Part shown: piece by piece, positions 35,301 through 46,522 of the stretch
How positions within the stretch are numbered: the first letter of the stretch is position 1
Layout: every line of letters starts with the position of its first letter
DNA from: Sabellastarte sp. h YS-2021
Lineage: Eukaryota > Annelida > Polychaeta > Sabellida > Sabellidae
Direction of reading: 5' to 3'
Assembly (NCBI GenBank): GCA_964017235.1
Contig: OZ024928.1
Location: 5,103,164-5,167,163 of the forward strand
DNA: 64,000 nucleotides
Made by a program: the position numbers and the translations under genes
The notes under the pieces: generated by a model
Told to the model about the DNA's origin: nothing
Databases searched by the model: none
The model's input: only the letters and a program-made list of their open reading frames with translations

Positions 35301-37181
35301 ATCCTTCACATATCTGTCTATTGTCTCATCATCAGTGCCTAACAGAGTGACCTTGACCCTAGGTAGCACAGAGATGGACTTGAAGCATTTAGCCTCAGGC
35401 CTTGCTGTCATTAAGACAGTAGAATCAGGAAAGATCTCACCAGTAATCAGATGGTGTATGTCTGGGGTGATGTCATTCTCATCAGCCCCATCAATAATAA
35501 AGAGGATATCTTTGGCATTATCTGTTAAAACCTGGTGATTGACCTGGCCTGGTAATAGTTCTAAATGTGAAAGGACATCAAACAATGACCCATGCTTTAC
35601 ACGCCTGATGGGAATAAAAAAGATCAGTTTGTACATTTTGGGTAATAAACCTGTGCCATTAGCCCACATCCATGCAAGCTGTTGAGTTGCAGTAGTCTTT
35701 CCCATTCCTGGATCCCCTATTAGAGTAACAAGTTGACTTTGGAGATTTGTCACATCATGATCAACAGGTCCTACATTTTCAAACACATTTTCTAAGTTAG
35801 AAATGCACAAGTTTGTATACTCTGCCTTTTCACTGTCTACTTTTCTGAAGGCTGAGATCATCTCATGGTTGTTCTTGCTGTTCAAATCAATCTCTTGAGC
35901 TGTGAACTGGGTTGTCATCATCCTTTTCTCATCATTTAGTGATACAGTGTACATCTCACCAGGGATAGGCTCCAATCTTGACAAGCTCTTCCTGTATGTT
36001 TTCCTGAGGTGATTCTGCAGAACTACAATACAGGGCAATTTTGAAAAATGGTTAGTAGCAGGGCTGTAGCATATTTCTATTACTTTTTTTTAGGTATGGA
36101 CATATTCCCTGCGCAAAATATGACATATGCAATGACACTTTGCACACACATTACTTATATGAGTATCTTAACATCAATTGATCTATAATCAATTAGAATT
36201 AAGAAATTAAAATTTTTCTAATAGATGATTATGTATTGACAAACGACTGAACTGAACACTCATTATCGTCTATACATGTTAGGTTTCAGCCTCAATCATA
36301 ACTGTAAAACAAATTTTGGAAAAAAATACTAAGTAAAGGTTACACATTCCGTTCAACAGCCAGGGCAATATTTGTACAGACACTAAGCATTGCACCTTGC
36401 GGTAGCTGAACCCACACAGAAATGACATTATATGTTTAGATGTCAAACTTGCCGAACTTCAATTGTTTTCTTGCCCCAGGCCCTGCCCATATAAAATATT
36501 TTATAAAAATTGACACATTACCTTTGGAATGATGTCAACGAAAAAAATCTTTGAAAATACAAGAACAACGGGACCTTGCATATTTTTTTTTTGCATCCAG
36601 AAAATGATCCAGATCTTTCTCTTAAAATTTAATTACTTCGTACATTTGTGAGGCCCCTATTGCATAAAAATATCAAAATGATCCAATAATTACTTTTGAA
36701 GTTATCACACACACAGAAAAAAAACAGACAAATGAGCACACTCAAAACATAGCATCCCAGTGTATATCACAAACCGAAATTGCTCACAGTATGCAGCATA
36801 TTTAAGTCAGATACTTATTTCAGCATGGCAATTACCTTTCAGGTCAGGAAGGGTCCACTCTCCAGTCTTGAACTTATTTATGCCATCAACTATCTCGGCA
36901 TATATCAATGGCATCTGTTCCTTCAAAGTCTTCATAAAGCCGGAGGTCTTTACGTCATTTCGCAGCACCATGTCCATAAAATTAGTTATGGCACTAATTT
37001 CACCTGTGCTGTCTTTTCGAGTTTTCAGTTCGTCATGTTGCCTCATACTGATGACTCCTTCAGAAAACATTTTCCCCATAATTGGATGAAAGTGTATGCG
37101 TTCTTCCAGATCATTCTTAGTTCTTCTGATTACTTCCTTTACTAGATACTCTTCATTTTCATCAGGTGGGATATCAGCCAT
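32394..37181 (-). CDS. CARD-NACHT NLR-like receptor with 15-residue repeat array, gene B
   Basis: Exon 1 is 37181-36836 and exon 2 is 36022-32394; joined they give about 1324 residues. The first real ATG (37181, AAAATGGCT) sits 10 bases after TATTTGCAG, which may be the acceptor of a 5'UTR intron. The intron is phase 1 (AAAG|GTAATT to TTGTAG|TT), as in gene A. Exon 1 encodes a CARD-like death fold. Exon 2 has NHLRKTYRKSL...PGEMY, NACHT with Walker A GDPGMGKTT (about 218-226), Walker B ILFIIDGADE, TARPEAK, and a helical domain with LKYKQLQEYLAALYL. A 17-unit array of the 15-mer SPxxVSSDPVxSVxE follows (about 772-1021), then a degenerate leucine-rich C-terminus (LCLDQLQTELLGPFCIPGV...). The role is probably cytosolic sensing with CARD signalling; the function of the array is unknown. 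Confidence 0.87.
33306..34055 (-). repeat. coding tandem array, 17 units of 45 bp, in gene B
   Basis: Sixteen units of 15 codons and one of 10 have consensus SPxxVSSDPVxSVxE. A higher-order period of four units (180 bp) is clear: 33490-33669 and 33670-33849 are about 94 percent identical by my count, and a third, partial copy starts at 33850. All length steps are multiples of three codons, so the frame is kept. Confidence 0.93.
36023..36835 (-). other. intron of gene B
   Basis: This 813-base intron lies between the CARD exon and the NACHT exon. It is phase 1, with donor GTAATT and acceptor TGTATTGTAG. It is AT-rich and holds no gene. Confidence 0.8.
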
Positions 37182-37540
37182 TTTGCCAAACTGCAAATAC
37201 AGGAGATCTTATGTAAAAGGTACATACATGAACAACAAAGCAATCCAGTACTACTTATAACATACTTTTGGGGGATCAAGAATAATACAATTTAATATTT
37301 TTAGTGTACAATAAGATTCAATATAACAAATTTTATCACCCTCCAAATAACAGTAAGGGATATGTATCCTTACTTCTCCTACTTTAACTCTATTTATAAA
37401 ATTTAATATTTGTGTGATATTAAAAATCATTTGCAACACACCCACACAATCTCATGCAAAATTTCTTAATGGTTTGCCTTTGACATCTACAACATTCATT
37501 AAAGTAAAGTAAAATGAAATTACTACTGTTACTATCTATC
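37182..37540. other. 5' flank of gene B
   Basis: No gene is recognised. TATTTGCAG at 37199-37191 on the minus strand resembles a 3' splice site, so an untranslated exon may lie further upstream. Confidence 0.4.
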
Positions 37541-37655
37541 TATTCAGGAACCTGGGTGTGTGGTTTTACTCTGATTTTTCCTTCTCTAAACACGTCCAGA
37601 ATGTTTGTAAAGGCTACTTTATTCAACTGAGGGTTTTAGAAACATTAGGCAGTTC

Positions 37656-37973
37656 TTGACTTATGATACAGCTGTGTCAGTTGCCAATGCTTTGGTTAGT
37701 AGTCGGTTGGACTATTGTAACTCACTTTTTAGGAGTCTCTCCAAATTCAATCTTCATAGATTACAGCCTATTCAAAATAGTGCAGCTAGAATTGTTACAA
37801 ATTTGAGTAAATTCACTTGGATAACTCCAGTACTCAGGAAATGCCATTGGTTCCCTATTCAGTTTCGCTCAGAGTTCAAACTGGCTACCCTGGTGTACAA
37901 GTTTATTCATACTGGTTTCCCTGAATATTTTGCTCCATATCTATCCTCATACCGCTCTACTTACAATACGTAG
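37656..37973 (+). pseudogene. C-terminal fragment of CR1-like LINE ORF2
   Basis: An open stretch of 105 residues (VSVANALVSSRLDYCNSLFRSL, IQNSAARIVTNL, WITPVLRKCHWFPI, LVYKFIHTGFPEYF) matches the thumb and tail of the ORF at 49130-50527. It has no catalytic residues, and frame breaks lie on both sides. Confidence 0.8.
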
Positions 37974-38070
37974 TCAGAGTGTTGCCAACTTCCTCAATGT
38001 TCCAAAATTTCAACCTACAATTCACACATCCACTAAGCAGTTTGGCTTCAGTTTTGCCTTTGATGCTTCC

Positions 38071-38869
38071 CCCAGTAAACATTTTTGGGTTTTTCAAACG
38101 TTTGAAAGGAAACGTTTGGCAAAGGTTAAAAAATGATGGGTATGAAAACCATTTGTAAATGTTTTAAAAACATTTTATGAAAACCGTTTATTAAACGTTC
38201 AATGATAAATGTTAGAAAAATGTTATAAATGATCATAATAATGTCTGAATAATAATGGGGTCAGAGGTCAAATTCAATATCTTTGTATGGCTATTCACCA
38301 TTGGAAATATTATTTTCATGTCTAAAATTGTAAGATAGTGGCTTAGAAACTGTGCCCCATTGAATTCATACTTTTAGGGATTGCATGTGGGGCAATTTTT
38401 GAGAAAGTCCTCTAAAATCCCCTATTATTGCTCACCGCCATCTTTGTTTGGACATGTTTGAAGGTGAAGGTTTGAAATTATAGGTTTAAAAAACGTTTTT
38501 GCTTAAATGTTTTTAAAACATTTGACAAGCAATGTTGTTTAAACATTTTATGGGTCCTGTTTATCAAACATTTCTTGATGAATGTTTGAAAAACATTTCC
38601 AGTAAAACCTTAGTTCCTTTAGCTATTTTATAAATGTTTTAAAAAACGTTACCAGTCAAACCTAGCTTCTTGAGTTATTTTATAAATGTTTAATAAACAT
38701 TTTCAGTAAAAATGTTTTTATAGAGAATGTTTATAAAACGTTTTTTAAACATTACAGCAAAAACGTTTACTTAGAAACGTTTAGAAAACCAAAGATAGGG
38801 TTTACTTAGGTTTTAAAAACATTTTGTAAACGTTTAAACCATTTAAAAACGTTTCTAATGTTTACTGGG
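38071..38869. mobile_element. 799-bp AAACGTTT-rich non-autonomous DNA transposon
   Basis: The ends CCCAGTAAACATT and AATGTTTACTGGG are 13-base inverted repeats. Both flanks carry CC, and removing the element with one CC rejoins the LINE reading frame exactly (FDAS then TVRNSFPED), so the boundaries and a 2-base target duplication are well supported. The outer thirds are packed with AAACGTTT, AAACATTT and AAAACGTTTTT motifs in both orientations; the middle (about 38225-38480) is unlike them. No protein is encoded. The superfamily is not assigned. Confidence 0.85.
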
Positions 38870-39118
38870 CCACTGTTCGGAATTCGTTTCCTGAAGACAT
38901 ACATGCATCACCCACTATAGCCTTTTTTAGAAAGAAGCTCAGAACCTATCTCTACGCAAAGACATATCCTCCTTAGCTTATTTTCTTTTAAGATTCTCCA
39001 TGGTGCTGACCTATTTCTGTCCCTGGACTTTGAATTTGCATATTGCTATTGTCTTGTTGCACCTTAGAGTACACTTCTCAGATTAAGAGCTATAAAAGTT
39101 GAATTAGAATTAGAATCT

Positions 39119-40194
39119 ATACCTAAAGGATATCCCCAAGACTGGCCTCCTCTGGTTTCGCAAAGGGTATTAGTCTTATCTAAGTTTTAGCTAAGTATGG
39201 GACCTTTTATTTCTATTTAACATATAGTATAGCATAATATGGTAACATATATCCTTTGAAGCATTTTATGTTATGCATACTGCTGTTTTGACAGGAAAAC
39301 GTCGCAACCACATAAAATGTCCAATAGAGTGCTTTAGTGAGGTGTTCAATATATTTATAGTTTATTTGACTTCTACATTAAATTTTGAAGTTGATGAAAA
39401 AATTTTGGCTTCAATATATAAGTCTTTGTTTACAAAAATGAAGCCAATCCCAGGTAGCCTTAACTTTAGTCCATGACTTAGGCCGAACTTAGGGTGTGCT
39501 GCTTTGTTAAATCAAACGGAAGACTTGGACTATGATAAAGACAAAAGTCTTAACAACCTCAAGTCAAAGTCCAGCACCGAACATCTCCCCCACAAAATGC
39601 AAACGACTTCAGAACATCCAGTCCCAAATAAGTAATACTTTACTCCTGATTTTAGCAGGGATGCCTTGGTGATTGTGAACTCCTTTTTGTGGCATTTTAG
39701 TCCGGCTTGGACAAATGTTTAGAAATTAGTCAGACTCATTCTGTGAAATTTATTCCTAATTATCAAGGAATGGGGAATAATGAAAAGAAAGACAGTTTTT
39801 ACACCAGATTTCTCTTTGTCTGGTATATACTAGTAGGCTGGGTACCATCCGGCTTTCAGCTGAAACATTCTCTTATAAACTGTAATATTTGTTACAAAGA
39901 AAAGCAGGGGATTTTACTGCTACTTCCACTAAAACAAAAGAGCAACAATATATTTTATTTTGTTTCCTAGAAAGAAAAACATATATGCATATATAGTGTA
40001 TCATACAAAGCGCAGATCTTTCTGCCTTTCTTAATATTCCACTTTTCCACCAATCAAAACAAAGTTTGGTACATCGCAATAATAGCATAAATATATCCTG
40101 ACTAAAGGCTCAAATTTGTGCCAAAAACTTCTCTGAAACAATAAACACACAGAGTCGTTTGTACTTATAAGGCATTCTTTTATGTAAGGAGAGA
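39119..40194. other. no feature recognised
   Basis: AT-rich sequence with short non-conserved frames. Nothing here can be supported. Confidence 0.4.
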
Positions 40195-40405
40195 CCATAG
40201 TGGTTCCTTCCCTCCTCCAAACTCTGAGGTCGGCAGTTCAAACCCAGATCCCTATGTGGGAAAGATGGTAGTTTCTTACCGATGGTCAGCAGTTTACAGT
40301 CCTAACCTTGACCAAGTGTATGTACTGGTCTCCTCTGCCCATAAAACTAGCCATCGTGATATGTCCTTACAATATTAAAAGCGACATTGAAACCCTAGTA
40401 GACTT
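40195..40405 (+). mobile_element. degraded SINE copy
   Basis: This matches the 27956-28205 SINE in order: CTCTGAGGTCGGCAGTTCAAACCC (B-box region, mutated), TGGGAAAGATGGTAGTTTCTTACCG, GTACTGGTCTCCTCTGCCC and AATATTAAAAGCGACATTGAAACCC. There is no clear A-rich tail or target duplication, so it is older. Confidence 0.8.
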
Positions 40406-42492
40406 AATCTTTCCCTTTCCTTCCAGTTGTATCATGGAAACTACATAAGAGATCTGGATCTATTTGCATTCAATCCAGATCTAAGATCCAAAATTATTTT
40501 TTGTTATATTTAGGCTGTATCCACATGTCTAACCTAATGAAGTTGATTGCCCTTGTGGATTTGTCAGAATTTGTTTTCTCCTTTCTTTTCTTTACTTTCT
40601 ACTTTTCCTCATTACAAAAAATAATCCAAGATGTCAACTTCAGGTTTTCTGTGTTTGTTTAGGGTCAATGGAGACAATTTCTAAAACAATCTTGTTTCCA
40701 AGATCGCCGCCACCTATTTTTAAAGCTTGTGTAAACTCTAAGTCCAGATTGCTTTGACCGATTATCTTCAAACTTTGTACAGTCATTGGTTTTATTCATT
40801 TATTTTATTTTCTTCAGGAGGAAGCCCATTGATTTAGGGCAAAATTGAGACCACAACAAACCAAATGATATCAGCCAGCCAATCAAACGAAAGCTTGCAA
40901 TATAGTTAACTGCTAAAGTCTAATCTACATTAAGGCAGGCAACAGACATCTGCTGTTTTTAGCCATGTCTGTGGTTTTCCCAGCACACAATCACAAATTT
41001 CAATCAAAGGATTATACAGCCCATAATTAAAAATGTGTAGGTGCATGCTATATGTGAAATCATTTACGCAAAAAATATAAGGTACCCAGTTTATATGTTA
41101 CAATAATTACATAAGATATATATAAATACACAAATATAAAAGATATACTGTAATTCACCTTTTTTCGTCTATATTTAAGACTTATTTCAAAAACTTAAGA
41201 CTCATAGCTACCAGTCTTAAGATTAAAACCTTGGTTAAGACCAAAACTGATCTTAACCTTTTGTGAATACGGCTAACACTAAAATAAACACAAAGGTCTC
41301 AGCATATTTTTCCCAAAAGTTAAGACAAACTTAGACAACTTCGAACTTAAGCCCTGGCTAAGACCTTTCTTCAATACGGACCCTAAATATCCAGGACAAA
41401 CATGTACATTTTGTAAGGTATAATACAATGTAACATGAAACTCACCATTGATTCTGTATTTTGTCATTAAATGTCCAAGAAAAGTCTTTTAAATAATCCA
41501 CTCACTAATTGCTTGAAAAGTGCTGATATTTCTATTGCAAATCATTAAAATACACTTCTCTGTCAACACCGGAGGGTTCACCAAACTGGTTTGAACCAGT
41601 GCTTCATAAAATACATAAAAGACTAATCAGCCAACTAAGACAAAAAACTTTAATCTTAACTTTTTCTCCTCCTGCTGGGTTACTGATAGAATACTTGGAA
41701 ATGGTTCCAACCATATTACTATACCATAGACTTGAATCTAGTTGTTCACGGAAATCAAACAAAGGGCAGCCTGAACTGATATTTATTTTTAGAATATAAA
41801 CATATGTTTTGCTTATTGATCCCCCTTCACATTTTCCCCAGAAAAAATAATCTTTTGGGAAGATTTTTGGCGTTACAGGTAACACCTGATGATACTTTAA
41901 AATGTATGAAGGTAGTTAATATGTCCAAGTTGTCCTACTTTAAGTCTGTGTTGTTAACATAACATAACACATGATTTTTATATAGTGCTTATCACTAAGT
42001 ATGTCTCCAAGGGCTGTAAGTAGGATTTAGATATTGTATGCAAGTGTGAAAAAAATAAGTTTTGAGCTGCCTTCGGAAATCTAACAGCAGGACCAGTCTA
42101 TGGGGGAAACTATTGCTTCCTCCCTAGCTCGTGCTGTGGATAATGTTTAACCTACTACTTTTGGGCTTGAGGGTAGTTTTTATACACTTTTATTACATAC
42201 ATGCAACTATATATCCAATGTCATTGTAAACCTTTGGCCACCTCAGACTCCTCAGGTCGTGGGTTCACTCCTCCATAGTCACATTCTGTTGCACCCTAAC
42301 CCAAATGTGGGTCTAGGCTGCTGTAACTTTTAATAAAGGGCTAACCTTAAACTCACCTTAATCTATGCTAGTCTTAACTTCCCCTGCTTTCACTCACACC
42401 CGAGTTTTAGGTGACCTCTGGTACTCCTTATATGTCTTATCTGAAATTTTTATATTAAACATATGTATGTACAAAAATTTATTAATGGACTC
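40406..42492. other. non-coding, with a CTTAAGAC-rich MITE-like patch
   Basis: No gene is seen. At about 41180-41390 there is a patch of CTTAAGAC and GGTTAAGACC motifs in both orientations, with GTGAATACGG at 41265-41275, resembling the end of the palindromic MITE at 27.5 kb. A weak tRNA-like GGTCGTGGGTTCACTCC lies near 42255 and may be another SINE remnant. Confidence 0.4.
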
Positions 42493-42505
42493 TAAACTTT
42501 ATACA

Positions 42506-42638
42506 GGGGCCACGGTGGCAGAGTGGTAACACTCTCGCCTCCCACCTCTGAGGTCGGGGGTTCGATCCCCATGATGGCCTTAAGTGGGAAAGCTGGTAGT
42601 TGGAAAGCTGGTAGTTAAAACCCCCAAATAAATAAAAC
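42506..42638 (+). mobile_element. internally deleted SINE with target duplication
   Basis: The first 90 bases are almost identical to the 27956 SINE, including both A and B boxes. After GGAAAGCTGGTAGTT, which is present twice in tandem, it jumps to the AAAACCCCCAAATAAATAAAA tail region, losing about 110 bases. Flanks are TAAACTTTATACA (42493-42505) and TAAACTGTATACA (42639-42651), a 13-base duplication with one difference. Confidence 0.88.
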
Positions 42639-42651
42639 TAAACTGTATACA

Positions 42652-45404
42652 TGAATTGGACTGTAAATACTAGTAGTCTTAATAACAAAAATTATTCATG
42701 TACATATGCATGTTATTAAACAACCATACTTTCTGGTAGATATATATATATATTATAACCAATAAAAACTATCCGCAAGCCTGTTTTCTTACTTCCTTGG
42801 GGTATGGGGGACTGAAACATATAAGTTAAATGTGAGAATTTCTTTCTGAAACCAATACGATCAAACAAGCTCAGACACATGTTTACATTAAACTGGCATG
42901 ACTGATAAAAAATTAAAAGTCATTACAGAAAAAAAGGAAGTTCATTCCAACTCAAGCTCTCTGCTTGATCCTAGTCCTAGTCAGCTGAAAGTTCAAGCCA
43001 CGTTGAGACAGTACAAAGGTTGGCATCGAGGATTAATATGTATTCAATCTGCTAAAAATTCAATCTATGCTAAATTTATTTACAAAGGAGTTAACAATAG
43101 GCATAAGGTCAGCTTAACTATAACATACTTCAGGTCAACTTGAGCTGAAAGCAGTGAGAAATTCACAGAGGACAAATCAGATAATTTTTGTATTTTTTTC
43201 AGTCTTGTTTCTGGCATGATCACTCATAACAGCAACTGTATTTTAAATCAGCTAGTCATATGGTTTATCATGATAGTGGGAGAGTGATATCTGATAGTGG
43301 TATTGAAATAAGTTGTGTTCGCCAATTACACAATATCACTCTGGAATCGATGGAGAAAAAAATCAGTTACCAGTAAACAGGACACTGGTGCCAGATTCAA
43401 TGAAAGGTTAGGAAGAAGGAATGGACAAAAATAGAAATCTGATTTTATGTCACAGACTGACGCATTGGCTCAAAACTGGCGCTTTTTTTGGTCTTAGATG
43501 AGTTTTGGGAAGTAGTCTGTTGCACAATTGCATAAACTCAATAAAATAATTATGTTATCAACACATACAACCTCAAATATAGGTTTCATAAACATATTCA
43601 TGACTGATCTAATAAAAAAATTATGCCATTAATTATCATAATAGACAAGGTTAAGAGTGGAGATTTTCCCCCTTTTCTGTGATTCCTGTGAAAATATTCC
43701 AGAAGGTATCTGAATTTTGTTCACTTTTATTCTTATTGAATTGTGTTTGTTACAGACCAAAAAATACGAAATACTAAATCATTTAAAATCATTAAACATA
43801 CTAAAACACTAAATATCATTCAATATAATATTTATTAATTTAAATGTCATGAACAATAACACTTAGAGAGCACATGGCTGAAATAATGCTAATGGTTGTA
43901 ATGATAAAAATGGTTGTAATGAAAAAAAATTGAAAAATCTTATCTCATATCAAAATCTATCTACAACATGAGTTTTGTTCTGGAGATGAACAAACACATG
44001 CCAACAAAGGATAGCCTCACTGTGAGAGGTGATCAGTCTTCAGACTGTAGAGACAAAGGCATAAGGTACCTCCTTTGTACACTTAAGACTGTGTCAAATG
44101 TTGGAGCCCAAAGTTCCATTTTTAGTCTGAGACATGGGTTTAATCCTTTTTATGAAATAAGCCCCAGCAGCCTTTATTTATAAACTAAATCAAATGCATA
44201 CAATATTTTAACAATATATCTTCTGTTCACATTCTTCTCTTGATTATTCCACTGTGACATGACAAGAAAAAGCTATTTCTTGGCTGTATATTCCAGATTT
44301 CCCCCAAAAATTGTTATACCTCTGTTCAACTCTCACAAATTAGCAGCCAACTGTCCTGATTGTAATTTTATTAATTGTATGAGAATAACCTTCACTTGTG
44401 CAGATTGGGAATGTAATGCTGGATTCACACCGGGCTCCCGCCATCTGTGGTTGGGAAAACTTGCAAAAAAATCTTGCACTCCCCCCCCCAAAAAACGGAG
44501 ACCGACGGTTGTATACAGGACCAAAGATGGCTCACTAGGGTTACTGATTATTGAAAAATGTCACTTCTCCAACTTTCCACAACAGGAGATCTGATGGCTG
44601 TGTACCACTGGAACCGACTTTTTGGTAATTAGGTATTTTTTGAGGATCAGTTTTGTTGAAGTTTCCCATCTTGTCATGGTGGATCGGCAAATATCAAACA
44701 TGTTTGATATTTCACTGACCTCCACGACCCTGCATCCGGGCTTTGGCTAAGCCCACCTGGAGACCATCCTGTACTAGATGTCTACGACTTGTAGGTTACA
44801 CTTCCCATCTTGTCCTATACTGTCACCATCTTGTCTTGAAAAACTTGCCGTCTTGTCCTTTTTAAGTCTTTTCAAGACTCAACTTCCAAACAGTAATCAA
44901 CAACAACCAACCGTACTTGAAAGCAAGCAGGCCTGTCGTAAACATAACTGACATGACTTGGACACTTCCCATCAAGAAGTCTAGGGAAGTCTACCAGTTA
45001 GTAATATTTCTGCAGGACAACCGAGGGACACGTACAGACAAACCAAAAACACCAAAGCATGGGACGTCTCCCAGTCTTAAACTGAAGAATTGGCAACATC
45101 TCTGCAGGACATTGCAGAACACATGCAGGAAGCCGTAAACACCAAGCTGACAAGCTGGTTACACAAAAGACAAGCTGACAACTGTGTAGGACAAGCCTGC
45201 TCCATCTTATGACCCGAGGCTTGTCTGCTGATGCAATCTCTTTCACAATGTATCATCTGGCATGTAACTGATTACATCTGGCAGTGGTCAAGAATAGGAG
45301 TTTGGTTTTTTTCACAATTATCTAGGGTAGTGTTGAGTTGAAGTTTGGCTGACTATTAAATTTAGGATTATGTTTTTTTACAAAAATACTGTTTATTATT
45401 TGAC
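42652..45404. other. non-coding; short motif array before the Harbinger gene
   Basis: No gene is recognised. A perfect 24-base palindrome centred on ACATGT lies at 44689-44712. The motif CATCTTGTC or CGTCTTGTC occurs four times at about 44665-44860. A 9-C run is at 44481-44489. Confidence 0.4.
44689..44712. repeat. perfect 24-bp palindrome
   Basis: AAATATCAAACA is followed at once by its reverse complement, with no spacer. Confidence 0.9.
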
Positions 45405-46522
45405 AATGGGTCCTAAGAAAGCAGATGAGGTAGGAAGATAGAAGCTCCCACTGATAGTGTTCCTGCATTTGAGTTGGGGGGATACAGAGGCAAATATCCA
45501 TCGGCGGAGGGAGGAGAGGGAGTCAAGAGAAATAAGGAGGCACAGTAATAGAGGGAGGAGGAGGCCAGGAGAGAAGAGGAGGCAAGAGTGGAGGAAACAC
45601 ACTCACAAGAGGAGAGGGTTGCAGAAAAAAGGCCCAGAACCAAGAACATGACCAACATCTACCCCATGGACTTGAATGAGGAGTCTATTGTAGACTTTGT
45701 GAAGAACCACAACTAGTTGTACAACAAGACTAATGAACATACCAAGGACAAAGTAAGGAATGATTGTCTCTGGGAGAGGTTTACCATCATTCGCAAGCTG
45801 ACCAGAGACCAGTCGCAAGCTGACCCAATCAAAGTCTGGACAGACAATAAAAGAAATGATGGAAAATCTGAACTGGATAAAGTAGGGAACTCAGCAAATT
45901 GTCAGGCTTCAAGTCCCAGGCTCAAGGAGCCATTGCTTCAGCTGCCTCAGCACATGACATCTCCAGAGCATTGACCAACACAGATAGTATGGAGATCAGC
46001 GTGCAGTCAACAGACACCATGTTACAGCCTCAACAAGTGATGAGCCCCAGCGCAGCTTCATGGCGCTCTTCAGTCAACCACCAGATCATGGACCAGTTCA
46101 CACAGATGAGAACGATGCTGTCAGCATTCCTCAGTCAAAAGCAGGAGACAACAACACGTACAGCCTTCTGCAAATACCTGGCATCGGAGGTGGAGGGATT
46201 AAAACACTTTCTGACATTTAGTAACAAGGCTGTAAAGATTCTTAGCAGCATTCAAAGCAGTGCAAGAAAACGTAGTCATCAGCCCCAGCAGACACATCAA
46301 AAGACACTTTCACGAAGATCCAGTGGAATTTCAACATTTGTGCCATACACATTTCCACAACCACAGCAGCTGGGACCAGCTGCAAGGGGATACATCTTAA
46401 CCATCCCAGAGACACAGATGCCTCCAAGCCAGGTCATCCAACCTGCTCAGCAGAGTCAAGTGACAACCAAAGAACAGCAGCAGAAAATCCAGAGGGGAGC
46501 TGACTTCCTTCCTAGTCGGTGA
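45405..46522 (+). pseudogene. Harbinger accessory MADF/Myb-like protein
   Basis: It probably starts at MGPKKADEV (45405). A Glu/Arg-rich charged region is followed by a MADF-type module (NEESIVDFVKNH, then LYNKTNEHTKDKVRNDCLWERF) broken by an in-frame TAG at 45714-45716. After a frame break near 45895 it continues as a Ser/Gln-rich region (MSGFKSQAQGAIASAAS, MRTMLSAFL) and a Gln/Pro-rich tail with GYILTIPETQ to 46522. In this family the accessory protein binds DNA and helps import the transposase. It is related to the broken gene at 23.2-24.7 kb. Confidence 0.7.

Larger units (their letters stand above)
37541..39118 (+). mobile_element. 5'-truncated CR1-like LINE, interrupted by a DNA transposon
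   Basis: The sequence begins at FRNLGVWF-type coding and follows the same order as the 49-50.8 kb LINE: SSRLDYCNSLF, PVLRKCHWFPI, FGFSFAFDA. It is then broken by the insertion 38071-38869, resumes with TVRNSFPED and FFRKKLRTYLYAKTYPP, and ends in a 3' non-coding region with CTTAGAGT and GATTAAGAGC and an AGAATTAGAAT-type tail. The plus-strand orientation is opposite to gene B. Confidence 0.85.

Noticed and set aside
35263-35538. Plus-strand protein genes opposite genes A, B and C (for example here and at 32380-32736 or 61905-62519)
   Set aside because: They are antisense to well-supported NLR exons and show no family motif of their own.
32394-36038. Gene B exon 2 as a stand-alone gene starting at 36038
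   Set aside because: The Met lies upstream of a clear acceptor (TGTATTGTAG), and splicing from the CARD exon gives the same phase and junction as gene A.
37181-37196. Gene B starting at 37196
   Set aside because: That codon is TTG and lies across a TATTTGCAG acceptor-like site; the first ATG, in a good context, is 37181.
42233-42360. Another SINE near 42.25 kb
   Set aside because: Only a weak B-box-like GGGTTCACTCC is present, with no matching body, tail or target duplication.
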